A DNA stretch of 64,000 nucleotides from Thorsellia kenyensis (GCF_042432445.1 NZ_JBHLXE010000090.1:1-64000); one strand, 5' to 3'; positions 8,361 through 17,196 are shown, counted from the first letter of the stretch. Numbers and translations: made by a program. The notes: generated from the sequence alone by a model not told the origin.

Positions 8361-9560
8361 ATGATTAGTCAAACATTAAAAACAAAATCTACAGATGTTT
8401 TTTTAAATGCATTATCCTGCCTAAATACAGGGACGTTAAAACTCACGTTACCTAATGGCAAAATTTATGAGTTTGAAGGACAAAATAATGGTCCTCATGG
8501 GCAAATTGAAATTCATGATTTTAGTGTCATTTCTCATTTGGCATTAAAAGGGGATATCGCGTTCGCTGAAGATTATCGAGACGGTAAATGGGATAGCCCT
8601 GACATTGCTAGTTTAATAGAATGCGCTATTTTGAATTATGATGCTTTATCTAGATACATTTCAGGAAGTTGGTTGCAGCGTTTTTTAAGCCAAATTTATT
8701 ATTTGTTTAAAAAAAATACCAAGAAAGGTAGCCGTAAAAACATTCATGCTCATTATGATTTAGGGAATGAATTTTATAAATTATGGCTCGATAAAACAAT
8801 GACATACTCCTCTGCATTATACTTAAATGATACAGAAGATTTATCATCGGCCCAAAATAATAAATACGACAGAATTTTACATCGTGTTGCTGATGCAGGC
8901 GAAAATGTGTTAGAAATTGGCTGTGGTTGGGGTGGGTTTGCTGAAAGATTAGCAAGTTCTACTGCTAAAGAAACATCGAACCTTAGGTTAAAAGGTTTAA
9001 CCATTTCCCCTTCTCAATTAGCTTTCGCCCAACACAGATTAAAGCCTTTTGAGCAACGGGTAGATTTAGTATTAGAAGATTATAGGGACGTAAAAGGAAA
9101 ATTTGACTCAATTGTATCCATTGAAATGTTTGAAGCGGTAGGAGAAGAGTATTGGAAAACCTATTTCGATAGAGTTAAATCATTACTTACTCAGAAGGGT
9201 AAAGCAGTTATTCAAACGATTACGATTGATGATCCTTTCTTTGAAGATTATCGAAAAAGTGGCGATGCGATAAGGAGCTTTATATTCCCTGGTGGTATGC
9301 TTCCTAGTCCTAGTCGCTTTGAGCAAGTAGCAAATGATTCAGGATTGAGTGTTACAGACAAATTTTTCTTTGGTCAAGACTATGCCACTACGCTATTAGT
9401 TTGGCTGAAAAACTTTGATGAACAGAAAGAAATTATTTTATCCCAAGGTTTTGATACCCCATTTATTCGATTATGGCGATTTTATCTTGCTTATTGTGCA
9501 GGTGCTTTTCGTGCGCAAAGAATTAATGTTATGCAAGTCGAATTAAAGCCTAATAGTTAA
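8361..9560 (+). CDS. CFA-synthase-like SAM-dependent fatty-acyl methyltransferase
   Basis: SAM-dependent enzyme acting on unsaturated acyl chains of membrane phospholipids, 399 residues. The SAM site is VLEIGCGWGGFAERL (about 183-197), preceded by HAHYDLGNEFY and followed by DYRDVKGKFDSIVSIEMFEAVG. Compared with E. coli Cfa, the carbonate-site residues E239 and Y317 are kept (E258, Y341). The conserved Cys139 is Ser (S151 in TYSSALY) and His266 is Gln (Q285 in IQTITI). It therefore belongs to the variant group found beside FAD oxidase/DUF1365 genes, and may make a methylated product rather than a cyclopropane (inference). The ATG at 8361 has GAGGGG just upstream; the TTG at 8349 is less likely. 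Confidence 0.88.
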   Translation: MISQTLKTKSTDVFLNALSCLNTGTLKLTLPNGKIYEFEGQNNGPHGQIEIHDFSVISHLALKGDIAFAEDYRDGKWDSPDIASLIECAILNYDALSRYISGSWLQRFLSQIYYLFKKNTKKGSRKNIHAHYDLGNEFYKLWLDKTMTYSSALYLNDTEDLSSAQNNKYDRILHRVADAGENVLEIGCGWGGFAERLASSTAKETSNLRLKGLTISPSQLAFAQHRLKPFEQRVDLVLEDYRDVKGKFDSIVSIEMFEAVGEEYWKTYFDRVKSLLTQKGKAVIQTITIDDPFFEDYRKSGDAIRSFIFPGGMLPSPSRFEQVANDSGLSVTDKFFFGQDYATTLLVWLKNFDEQKEIILSQGFDTPFIRLWRFYLAYCAGAFRAQRINVMQVELKPNS

Positions 9561-9628
9561 TTTTGAGCTAAAGAATATATCTTACAGTTCAAAACTTCCT
9601 TAATAAATTCTCAATAAGGGAAAATAAA

Positions 9629-10201
9629 ATGAGCATAAAAAAAATTATAGCCAGTTTAAGCGCACTTCTTGCCGGCTGTGGCGGCATTGATGGTCAGCAA
9701 TATACTGAATTGTCTCCTGAGCTTAAATTAGAGTCCTATTTCAATGGCCCAATAAAAGCTTGGGGATTTATTCAAGATCGCAGTGGAAACGTAATAACTC
9801 GTTTTGATGTGGTTATGGAAGGCTCTTGGGATGGGAATAAAGGACGACTAGATGAAGTTTTCACTTACTATGATAATGGTAAAGTACAAAATAGAACCTG
9901 GGAAATTACTAAAATTGATGAATTTACCTATGAAGGTAAAGCGGGAGATATACTAGGTACAGCTAAAGGCAGTGCGCATGGAAATGCAATAAACTGGGTT
10001 TATGAAATGGACGTACCAGTGGATGATACGACTTATCGCTTAAAATTTGATGATTGGATGTGGGCAATGAATGACGGCGTTGTCATCAATCGCTCTTATA
10101 TGAAAAAATTTGGCATTACCGTTGCTGAATTAACCGTATTTATGCAAAAGGTACCAGATGGAAGTATTTCCTTAAAACCAAGCAAAGATTCATCACTTTA
10201 A
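9629..10201 (+). CDS. DUF3833 family lipoprotein
   Basis: Predicted lipoprotein of 190 residues. A short signal peptide ends in the lipobox LLAGC (Cys17), so the mature protein should be lipidated and membrane-anchored. The DUF3833 body includes ELKLESYFNGPIKAWGFIQDR, DEVFTYYDNGKVQNRTWEI and the tryptophan-rich FDDWMWAMNDGVVINRSYMKKFG. The family is a recurrent member of the CFA-like/FAD-oxidase cluster; its beta-rich sequence suggests a small hydrophobic-ligand barrel, but no activity is known. It follows the methyltransferase by 68 nt and is probably co-transcribed. An AAGGG site precedes the ATG. Confidence 0.85.
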   Translation: MSIKKIIASLSALLAGCGGIDGQQYTELSPELKLESYFNGPIKAWGFIQDRSGNVITRFDVVMEGSWDGNKGRLDEVFTYYDNGKVQNRTWEITKIDEFTYEGKAGDILGTAKGSAHGNAINWVYEMDVPVDDTTYRLKFDDWMWAMNDGVVINRSYMKKFGITVAELTVFMQKVPDGSISLKPSKDSSL

Positions 10202-10379
10202 AATAAGAAGGGTAAACCTAAACAACAGTACATAAACACTATTCAATAAGTCTGAATTCAACATAGTTGATTAAATAGGCAAATTGGACAACATGACAGA
10301 TATAAAATTATTACTCTGTAATATTAACTTGAACCTTCTTTTTACAAGTGGAAATCATTCGTGTTGAGGTAACTAAAAT

Positions 10380-11138
10380 ATGGCTCAGATGAAAACTAAA
10401 ACTATTTGGATATTAGGGGCTAGCAGTGGTATAGGCTATGAACTAGCAATCTTATTAGCTAAGCAAAGCCATCAGCTTATTTTAAGTGCTCGCAATGAGA
10501 AACTCTTATCTGAACTTCATGATAAATTGCAACCAACTGCTAGTGTTGAGCATTTAGTTGTGCCTTGTGATTGTAGTGATTATGAAAATCTAAAAGAGGC
10601 AAAGGCTTTGATTAGCGAGAGAATCAAACGTATTGATAGTGTGATTTTTATGGCAGGTCAATATGAGCCATTATCTATTCTGGACATACAGAAAAAACAT
10701 ATTGATAGCATCATTAAAACAAATCTTAATGGACCAATGTACCTTACCGAATTAGTACTTCAAGAACTACTTACACAAAAAGAGAGTCAACTGATTTTCT
10801 GTGCAAGTGTCGCAGGTTTTGTCGGTTTACCAAATGCACAACCCTATTCAGCTTCTAAAGCAGCTCTAATTAATTTTGTACAATCATTGCATGCAGAGCA
10901 TGCCAAAGATATTGATATTAAAATAATTAATCCTGGTTTTGTTAAAACACCGCTAACTGATAAAAATAGCTTTAAAATGCCTTTCATCATTACCGCACAA
11001 GATGCGGCCGAATCGATTATGAAATCTATTCATAAGCGTAATGTATTTGAAATTCATTTCCCCAAAAAATTCACGTTCATTATGAAATTATTAGCGCTTT
11101 TACCTTATCGTGTCTTGCATAGATTAGTAAAGCGTTAA
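10380..11138 (+). CDS. Short-chain dehydrogenase/reductase of the lipid module
   Basis: NAD(P)-dependent oxidoreductase of the classical SDR family, 252 residues. Cofactor motif GASSGIG lies near residue 15. NAG is replaced by MAG in FMAGQYEP. The catalytic Ser is in CASVAGF, and Y159/K163 are in QPYSASKAAL. PGFVKT follows as usual. The C-terminus is hydrophobic (FIMKLLALLPYRVLHRLVKR), as in SDRs that associate with membranes. The same family accompanies CFA-like clusters elsewhere. It ends 21 nt before the response-regulator ATG, so it may share a transcript with the two-component system. GAGGT precedes the ATG. Confidence 0.88.
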   Translation: MAQMKTKTIWILGASSGIGYELAILLAKQSHQLILSARNEKLLSELHDKLQPTASVEHLVVPCDCSDYENLKEAKALISERIKRIDSVIFMAGQYEPLSILDIQKKHIDSIIKTNLNGPMYLTELVLQELLTQKESQLIFCASVAGFVGLPNAQPYSASKAALINFVQSLHAEHAKDIDIKIINPGFVKTPLTDKNSFKMPFIITAQDAAESIMKSIHKRNVFEIHFPKKFTFIMKLLALLPYRVLHRLVKR

Positions 11139-11159
11139 TTCAACTTAGAGATAGCCTAA

Positions 11160-11855
11160 ATGAGATTACTAGTTATAGAAGATGATGTTAAAGTCGCTCA
11201 ATTTATTCAAAAAGGGTTCAAAGAGTTAGGCCACAGTGTAGACTTGGCCTGTGAGGGCAAAAAAGGCCTTTTTTTAGCAATGACAGAAGCTTATGATGCG
11301 ATAATTTTAGATAGGATGTTACCTGAGGTAGATGGATTGACTATATTACAAACTCTTCGCGCATCTAACCATAAAACTCCAGTGCTCATTTTAAGTGCCC
11401 TGGGTAAAGTAGATGACAGAGTTAAAGGATTACGCTCAGGTGCTGATGATTACCTCGCCAAACCGTTTGCCTTTGAAGAGCTTTTAGCTAGAATAGAAAT
11501 TTTAATTGAACGTTGCTCTAAACAAGATATCAGACAGACACAATTGGTGGCATTTGATTTAGTGATGGATTTATTAGCAAGGCGAGTTTCTAGAGCTGGT
11601 ATGGAAATTGACCTTCAATCTAGAGAATTTCGTTTACTAGAATATTTACTACGACATAAAGGACAGATGGTCACTAGAACTATGCTTCTTGAGCATGTAT
11701 GGGATTATCATTTCGATCCGCAAACTAATGTAATTGATGTTCATATTAGTCGTTTACGTAACAAAATTGATAAAGGCTTTGAGCAAAAAATAATAAAAAC
11801 TATACGTGGTTCTGGATATATCATAGAAGATAATTCAGCATCTAATCCCCTTTAA
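11160..11855 (+). CDS. OmpR-family response regulator
   Basis: Transcription factor of 231 residues. The receiver domain (1 to about 120) has the acidic pair D8/D9, phospho-acceptor D51 in IILDRMLPEVDG, and the switch residues in LILSA and LAKPF. The winged-helix output domain (about 130-225) contains SREFRLLEYLLRH, DVHISRLRNKID and RGSGYII. Closest in type to the CusR/CopR/QseB group, but the regulon cannot be inferred from sequence. It follows the SDR gene by 21 nt and precedes the kinase gene by 13 nt, so control of the lipid module is a reasonable guess from position only. Confidence 0.92.
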   Translation: MRLLVIEDDVKVAQFIQKGFKELGHSVDLACEGKKGLFLAMTEAYDAIILDRMLPEVDGLTILQTLRASNHKTPVLILSALGKVDDRVKGLRSGADDYLAKPFAFEELLARIEILIERCSKQDIRQTQLVAFDLVMDLLARRVSRAGMEIDLQSREFRLLEYLLRHKGQMVTRTMLLEHVWDYHFDPQTNVIDVHISRLRNKIDKGFEQKIIKTIRGSGYIIEDNSASNPL

Positions 11856-11868
11856 ATGCAAATGATTT

Positions 11869-13341
11869 ATGTCTAGAACTATCAAAAATTTTCGTCAAAG
11901 CTCTAGTTTTTTTATGGCAACGCTCTGTTCTATTTTATTACTTGCTGTAGCAGGGTTTGTCTTTTATTTTACTCATGTAGTAAACAGTGATGCTTTTTTA
12001 GCAGAATCAAGAGCTGCGATTGATGCAAAAATAGAAAAGTTGATATTGCTAGAGCAGATTGATAAAGAAGCACTCTTTATGATGCTCTCAATGCAAGAAG
12101 ATAATCCCCAAGATGATTTTGTTTATGCTCTTTTTTCTGAAAATAAATCACTTTTAAGTGGTGATAAAGACTTTTGGACTCCCTTACTCGCGCAATTAGA
12201 AAAAAAACAGGCCTCATTAACACAATACCAAATTGCTCGAGAAAAAGCAGCAGACTCCTCTTCACAATTTCAACGACTAGAAAGCCTAGCACTTGAAAAA
12301 AACTATTTATCTAAAGTTGTTCAATTGGATTCGCGTAATTACTTAGTGGTTGCTAGGAATATTGATGAATTTAGAACGGCTAGGTGGTTTGCCATGACTT
12401 TTGGCTGGGTAGTTTTAGTTATAACTCTCGTACTTATTTTATGCTTTTATGTGATAGGGCAATTTGTAGTAAAAAAAGTGAATTCGATTTCCCAAATAGC
12501 GAATGAAATTGTAACGACAGGAAATATCAGTAAGCGAATCGTTCGTGATAGTCATTGGGATGATTTGAGTAAACTAGAAATTGTGCTGAATAAATTGCTT
12601 GATGAAATTGAATCATTAATGCTTGGCATGAAAAAAGTGACTGATGATATTGCTCATGATTTAAGAACACCTCTCACGCGATTAAGAAACTCCTTAGAAA
12701 CGGTTGAACCTGCAAATTTGAGAGAAGATCTATTAAGGGAAGCAGATCTTTTACTCGCTATGTTTAATGGCTTACTGCGTATTACTGAAATTGAAAGTGG
12801 TAGAAGACGATCTGCCTTTGAATGGTTATCATTAGACGAAATTGTCAGTGATGCAGAAGCTTTTTATGCCCCTTTAGCTGATGAAAAAAACATCTCAATT
12901 AATTGTATGATTAAATCCACTCGATTTTTTGGCGATAGAAATTTATTATTCCAAATGTGTATAAACTTAATTGATAATGCCTTGAAATACACTCCGAATG
13001 GCGGGGCTATTGATATTACACTATTGGCACGCGATGCTGAAATAGTATTGAAAATAAAAGATACAGGCTGTGGCATAGACACTAAAGAAATAGCACATAT
13101 ATTTAAAAGATTATATCGAGTTGAATCAAGTCGCCACAGTCAGGGTAATGGACTGGGTTTATCAATTGTTGAAGCCATTGTTCATCTTCATAATGGCATG
13201 ATAACAGTAGAAAACTTAAACCAAACTGACTCAAGAAAAATCAGTAAAGAGCGTCTCAATCAAGTGGAAAAAAACTATCCTCTTGAGCACACTCTTAAAG
13301 GCACTTTGTTTACAGTGAGTTTTCCTTTACCAAACAGTTGA
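11869..13341 (+). CDS. Sensor histidine kinase, partner of the preceding regulator
   Basis: Inner-membrane sensor kinase of 490 residues. Transmembrane helices lie near residues 16-35 and 172-194, enclosing a periplasmic sensor region of about 135 residues. A HAMP linker follows, then the H-box with H263 (IAHDLRTPLTRLRN), N-box NLIDNALKYTPNGG, G1 DTGCGID and G2 GNGLGLSIV. The periplasmic part has no cysteine or histidine cluster that would suggest metal or redox sensing; the ligand is unknown. Coupled to the regulator gene 13 nt upstream. No terminator is obvious after the stop codon. Confidence 0.92.
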   Translation: MSRTIKNFRQSSSFFMATLCSILLLAVAGFVFYFTHVVNSDAFLAESRAAIDAKIEKLILLEQIDKEALFMMLSMQEDNPQDDFVYALFSENKSLLSGDKDFWTPLLAQLEKKQASLTQYQIAREKAADSSSQFQRLESLALEKNYLSKVVQLDSRNYLVVARNIDEFRTARWFAMTFGWVVLVITLVLILCFYVIGQFVVKKVNSISQIANEIVTTGNISKRIVRDSHWDDLSKLEIVLNKLLDEIESLMLGMKKVTDDIAHDLRTPLTRLRNSLETVEPANLREDLLREADLLLAMFNGLLRITEIESGRRRSAFEWLSLDEIVSDAEAFYAPLADEKNISINCMIKSTRFFGDRNLLFQMCINLIDNALKYTPNGGAIDITLLARDAEIVLKIKDTGCGIDTKEIAHIFKRLYRVESSRHSQGNGLGLSIVEAIVHLHNGMITVENLNQTDSRKISKERLNQVEKNYPLEHTLKGTLFTVSFPLPNS

Positions 13342-13572
13342 TACAACTATTATAGTGCGAGTATTTCGACAAATTTTTACGTCAAGACCTGCTGTATTTT
13401 ATTTGCGATTCTAGATATTTGGCTATAAAGATAAAACATTTTTACAAATAAGATAACGATTTATAATATTGAGATAATCAGCATTGATGCCCCGCCATTA
13501 GTTATAAATTAAATACCAATTTAGATAACCTGATTAAGTTCTTAGTTATAACTGCCTCAATTAAATATTTTG

Positions 13573-13625
13573 TTGAAAAAAGGAAAATGCTAGCCTTTTT
13601 GTCTGTGATATGGTATAAATCGCGC
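13573..13625 (+). promoter_or_regulatory. rpsB promoter with extended -10 and GC-rich discriminator
   Basis: TATAAAT at 13614-13620 is preceded by TGG, giving an extended -10 element, and followed by CGCGCCGC. A GC-rich discriminator of this kind is typical of ribosomal-protein and stable-RNA promoters under ppGpp control. The -35 region is poor. Transcription would start near 13626. Positions 13342-13572 hold no gene that I can see. Confidence 0.6.
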
Positions 13626-13884
13626 CGCAAAGTTCTATTAGGTATTTTTTGCTTTATATTTTATTTTTAGCAGTGAATAATACGTACTGATGGCGATAAT
13701 GCGATAACCGCTGACGTAATCTTAATATTACGTATGTGTAAATACACACATGCATCGACACAATTACCGGGGTGCTCCGCTGATGGGAAATATAGCAGTT
13801 TGCTGCTAAATTACACCGTCAATCGAGTCGGTTAATTGGGATGTATGGAGGCAAAACCCCAACTTTATTATATAGAGGTCTATT
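13626..13884 (+). ncRNA. rpsB mRNA leader (t44-like, S2 autoregulation)
   Basis: About 260 nt of untranslated leader with several stems: ACGTAAT/ATTACGT (13714-13733), TGTGT/ACACA (13735-13748), AGCAG/CTGCT (13794-13807) and TTGGG/CCCAA (13836-13862). The block ACCGGGGTGCTCCGCTGATGGG to the start codon looks like the conserved gammaproteobacterial rpsB leader described as t44. In E. coli, S2 binds its own leader to repress rpsB-tsf. Exact family membership would need a covariance-model search. Confidence 0.6.
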
Positions 13885-14610
13885 ATGACAACAGTTTCAA
13901 TGCGCGATATGCTTCAAGCAGGCGTCCACTTTGGTCACCAAACTCGTTACTGGAATCCAAAAATGAAACCTTTCATTTTTGGTTCACGCAACCGTGTTCA
14001 TATCATCAATCTTGAAAAAACAGTTCCTATGTTTAATGCGGCATTAGCTGAATTAAGCAAAATTTCTGCACGTAAAGGAAAAGTTTTATTCGTTGGTACT
14101 AAACGTGCTGCGGGTGAAGCAATCAAAGAAGCTGCGAAAAGCTGTGATCAGTATTATGTAAATCACCGTTGGTTAGGTGGTATGTTAACTAACTGGAAAA
14201 CAGTACGTCAATCAATTGGTTTGTTAAAAGATTTAGAAAAACAATCTCAAGATGGTACTTTTGAAAAGTTAACCAAAAAAGAAGCATTACTTCGTACTCG
14301 TGAGCTAGAAAAATTGGAAAATAGCTTAGGTGGTATCAAAGACATGAATGGTCTTCCTGATGCACTTTTCATCATCGATGCTGAACATGAGCATATTGCT
14401 ATTAAAGAAGCAAATAACTTGGGTATTCCTGTTTTTTGCGTAGTTGATACGAACTCTAACCCAGATGGCGTTGATTACATCATTCCTGGTAATGATGATG
14501 CTATTCGTGCAATTACACTTTACCTAACTGCAGCAGCTGATGCTGTTCGTCAAGGTCGTTCACAAGAAGTTGAAATTATTCCTGCTGCTACAGAGAGCGT
14601 TGCTGAATAA
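13885..14610 (+). CDS. rpsB: 30S ribosomal protein S2
   Basis: Structural protein of the small ribosomal subunit, 241 residues, the same length as in E. coli. Family landmarks include VSMRDMLQAGVHFGHQTRYWNPKM, NLEKTVPMF, HRWLGGMLTNWKTVRQS and PVFCVVDTNSNP. AGAGGTC precedes the ATG. It heads the rpsB-tsf unit. Upstream lies a two-component system rather than another housekeeping gene. Confidence 0.98.
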   Translation: MTTVSMRDMLQAGVHFGHQTRYWNPKMKPFIFGSRNRVHIINLEKTVPMFNAALAELSKISARKGKVLFVGTKRAAGEAIKEAAKSCDQYYVNHRWLGGMLTNWKTVRQSIGLLKDLEKQSQDGTFEKLTKKEALLRTRELEKLENSLGGIKDMNGLPDALFIIDAEHEHIAIKEANNLGIPVFCVVDTNSNPDGVDYIIPGNDDAIRAITLYLTAAADAVRQGRSQEVEIIPAATESVAE

Positions 14611-14687
14611 TTATCAAACTGATTGAATTATTAATTTGTTTGATTTTTTGCAAGGCCAAATGATTAAATTCAATTGATTAATACATT

Positions 14688-14712
14688 AAAAGGCCTTATA
14701 TAGGCCTTTTTT
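14688..14712 (+). terminator. Attenuator/terminator between rpsB and tsf
   Basis: AAAAGGCCT (14688-14696) and AGGCCTTTTTT (14702-14712) form a stable hairpin with a 5-nt loop ending in a T-run. In E. coli the rpsB-tsf junction also carries a partial terminator that lowers EF-Ts relative to S2. Partial read-through is expected here because no separate strong tsf promoter is evident. Confidence 0.85.
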
Positions 14713-14764
14713 ATTTAAATTTTTGTTATTCAAAATAACCAACCTATTCTAAGAGGATTTAAAT

Positions 14765-15622
14765 ATGGCAGATATTACTGCGGCACTCGTAAAAGAACTG
14801 CGTGAACGTACCGGTGCAGGTATGATGGAATGTAAAAAAGCACTAGTTGAAAGTAATGGTGATATTGAATTAGCGATTGATAATATGCGTAAGTCAGGTC
14901 AAGCAAAAGCAGCTAAAAAGTCTGGACGTGTTGCAGCTGAAGGCATCATTTTAGCTAAAGTTGCTGATTGCGGTACTTATGGTGTTTTAGTTGAACTTAA
15001 CTGTGAAACTGACTTCGTTGCAAAAGATTCAGGTTTCGTCGCTTTTGGTAACGAAGTCGTAGATGCGGTACTTGCTGGTAAGATGTCAGACATTGCAGCA
15101 GTTCAAGCAAAATTCGAAGATCAACGTACTGCACTAGTGGCTAAGATTGGTGAAAATATCACTATCCGCCGAACTTCTGTTGTGGAAGGTGAAAAATTAG
15201 GTTCTTATTTACATGGCGCGCGTATTGGTGTTATCGTTGCAGCAAAAGGTGCTGATGAAGAAACAATTAAGCACGTTGCTATGCATATTGCAGCAAGCAA
15301 GCCTGATTATGTCAAACCAGAAGATGTCCCAGCTGACGTTGTAAACCGTGAGCATCAAATTCAATTAGACATTGCAATGCAATCAGGTAAACCTCGTGAT
15401 ATCGCTGAAAAAATGGTTGAAGGCCGTATGCGTAAATTTACAGGTGAAGTTTCTTTAACAGGTCAGCCATTTGTTATGTCTCCAGACAAAACAGTTGGTC
15501 AAATGCTGCAAGAAAAAGGCGCTGATGTCTCTAACTTCGTACGTTTTGAAGTCGGCGAAGGTATTGAGAAAGTTGAAACTGACTTTGCAGCTGAAGTTGC
15601 TGCAATGAGTAAAGGTGTTTAA
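14765..15622 (+). CDS. tsf: Elongation factor Ts
   Basis: Guanine-nucleotide exchange factor that recycles EF-Tu-GDP. The 285-residue product has the N-terminal UBA-like domain with the signature LRERTGAGMMECKKAL, the core TDFVAKD contact with EF-Tu, and the C-terminal module VEGRMRKF. It is second in the rpsB-tsf unit. The ATG has AGAGGAT upstream. Confidence 0.98.
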   Translation: MADITAALVKELRERTGAGMMECKKALVESNGDIELAIDNMRKSGQAKAAKKSGRVAAEGIILAKVADCGTYGVLVELNCETDFVAKDSGFVAFGNEVVDAVLAGKMSDIAAVQAKFEDQRTALVAKIGENITIRRTSVVEGEKLGSYLHGARIGVIVAAKGADEETIKHVAMHIAASKPDYVKPEDVPADVVNREHQIQLDIAMQSGKPRDIAEKMVEGRMRKFTGEVSLTGQPFVMSPDKTVGQMLQEKGADVSNFVRFEVGEGIEKVETDFAAEVAAMSKGV

Positions 15623-15656
15623 TTTTAGCTTTTAGTTTAATTTAGATCTATTTTTT

Positions 15657-15691
15657 AGGGGTGTTATTGCACTGACATTAACACCTCTTTT
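15657..15691 (+). terminator. Terminator after tsf
   Basis: AGGGGTGTTA (15657-15666) pairs with TAACACCTCT (15679-15688), with one G-T wobble, followed by TTTTA. It closes the rpsB-tsf unit ahead of pyrH. Confidence 0.8.
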
Positions 15692-15798
15692 ATTTATTAT
15701 CAGCTTAGTATTTATCATTGTGTTGTGTGTTGATTTTTTCGCAGTCAATGATAAGTATTAATTGTTATATAGTTAAAAACATTAAAAAGAGGCCTAGC

Positions 15799-16527
15799 AT
15801 GACAAATCAACCTTCCCCCCTTTATCACCGAATTCTTTTAAAATTGAGTGGAGAAGCCTTGCAGGGAAGCGAAGGCTTTGGAATCGATCCTGCAATTTTA
15901 GATAGAATGGCTCGAGAAATTAAAGAGTTATTAGATTTAGGTGTTCAGGTCGGTGTTGTTATTGGTGGAGGAAATCTTTTTCGTGGTGCAGGGTTGGCTA
16001 AAGCAGGTATGAATCGAGTGGTAGGAGATCATATGGGAATGTTAGCGACTGTTATGAATGGTCTTGCAATGCGTGATGCTTTGCATAGAGCGAATATTAA
16101 TGCTAAGTTAATGTCAGCAATCTCTCTTACAGGAGTCTGCGAAGATTACAACTGGGCTGATGCGATTGGATTTTTAAAAGAGAGAAAGGTGGTTATTTTC
16201 TCTGCAGGTACAGGCAATCCTTTTTTTACTACTGACTCTGCTGCGTGTCTTAGAGGAATTGAAATAGAAGCAGATGTTGTTTTAAAAGCGACTAAAGTTG
16301 ATGGGGTTTATGACGCTGATCCTGAAAAAAATCCTAACGCGAAGATGTTCAGCCATCTGACTTATCAAGAAGTTTTAGAAAAAGAGTTAAAAGTGATGGA
16401 TCTTGCTGCGTTTACGCTAGCAAGAGATCATAAAATGCCGATAAGAGTTTTTAATATGAATAAACCAGGCGCTTTACGTAATGCCATTTTAAGTGAATCA
16501 GAAGGTACCTTAATCAATGAATTTTAA
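15799..16527 (+). CDS. pyrH: Uridylate kinase
   Basis: Bacterial UMP kinase (amino-acid kinase fold), hexameric, makes UDP from UMP. The product has 242 residues (E. coli 241). Motifs: RILLKLSGEALQG, GVVIGGGNLFRG, GNPFFTTDSAACLRG and ATKVDGVYDADP. The start is the ATG at 15799, with AGAGG 6 nt upstream. The frame is open back to 15718 but those residues have no homology. Confidence 0.97.
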   Translation: MTNQPSPLYHRILLKLSGEALQGSEGFGIDPAILDRMAREIKELLDLGVQVGVVIGGGNLFRGAGLAKAGMNRVVGDHMGMLATVMNGLAMRDALHRANINAKLMSAISLTGVCEDYNWADAIGFLKERKVVIFSAGTGNPFFTTDSAACLRGIEIEADVVLKATKVDGVYDADPEKNPNAKMFSHLTYQEVLEKELKVMDLAAFTLARDHKMPIRVFNMNKPGALRNAILSESEGTLINEF

Positions 16528-16582
16528 GGTGCCATGTAAAACAATACATTTGAAATTTTATCAATAAAATTAGGAAAAAATT

Positions 16583-17146
16583 ATGCAAACAATTAAAGAC
16601 ATCACGAAAGATGCAGACAGCAGAATGGAAAAATGCTTAGAAGCATTTAAAAATAATATTTCAAAAATTCGTACTGGCCGTGCAAGTCCAAGTATCCTTG
16701 ATGGTATTCATGTTGATTATTATGGTTCCTCAACACCACTACGTCAACTAGCCAGCATCACTGCAGAAGATGCAAGAACGCTTGTCATTAATGTATTTGA
16801 CAGAACTGTAGGCCCTTTAGTGGAGAAAGCAATTATTAACTCAGATTTGGGATTAAATCCTTCTTCTGCTGGGACATCAATTAGAGTTCCGTTACCGCCT
16901 CTTACAGAAGAACGTCGTAAAGATTTAATCAAAATTGTTAAAGCAGAAGCAGAGCAAGGAAGGGTTTCGGTAAGAAATGTTCGCCGTGATGCTAATGATA
17001 AATTAAAAGCACTTTTAAAAGACAAAGAAATCAGTGAAGATGACGAGCGTCGTGCACAAGATGAAATTCAAAAAATGACTGATGCAGTCATTAAAAAAGT
17101 AGATGTAGCACTGGCTGAAAAAGAAACTGAACTAATGAGCTTCTAA
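16583..17146 (+). CDS. frr: Ribosome recycling factor
   Basis: Splits post-termination ribosomes with EF-G. The product has 187 residues (E. coli 185) and spans the whole family: KIRTGRASPSIL near the N-terminus, the flexible domain II, and VRNVRRDANDKLKALLKDKEISEDDERR in the long-helix domain. It follows pyrH by 55 nt with an AGGAAAA site before the ATG. Confidence 0.98.
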   Translation: MQTIKDITKDADSRMEKCLEAFKNNISKIRTGRASPSILDGIHVDYYGSSTPLRQLASITAEDARTLVINVFDRTVGPLVEKAIINSDLGLNPSSAGTSIRVPLPPLTEERRKDLIKIVKAEAEQGRVSVRNVRRDANDKLKALLKDKEISEDDERRAQDEIQKMTDAVIKKVDVALAEKETELMSF

Positions 17147-17172
17147 AATAGGTCTGATTGAGGCTTAACTCT

Positions 17173-17196
17173 CATGGGGAAAAGATTGCCCCCATG
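17173..17196 (+). terminator. Hairpin between frr and dxr
   Basis: CATGGGG (17173-17179) and CCCCATG (17190-17196) form a 7-bp GC-rich stem followed by CATTTTAC. The T-run is short, so it may be a weak terminator or a processing stem. Confidence 0.5.

Noticed and set aside
13500..13556. Direct repeat TTAGTTATAA upstream of rpsB as a regulator site
   Set aside because: A 10-bp AT-only repeat in AT-rich DNA has little weight, and it lies well upstream of the better-supported promoter.
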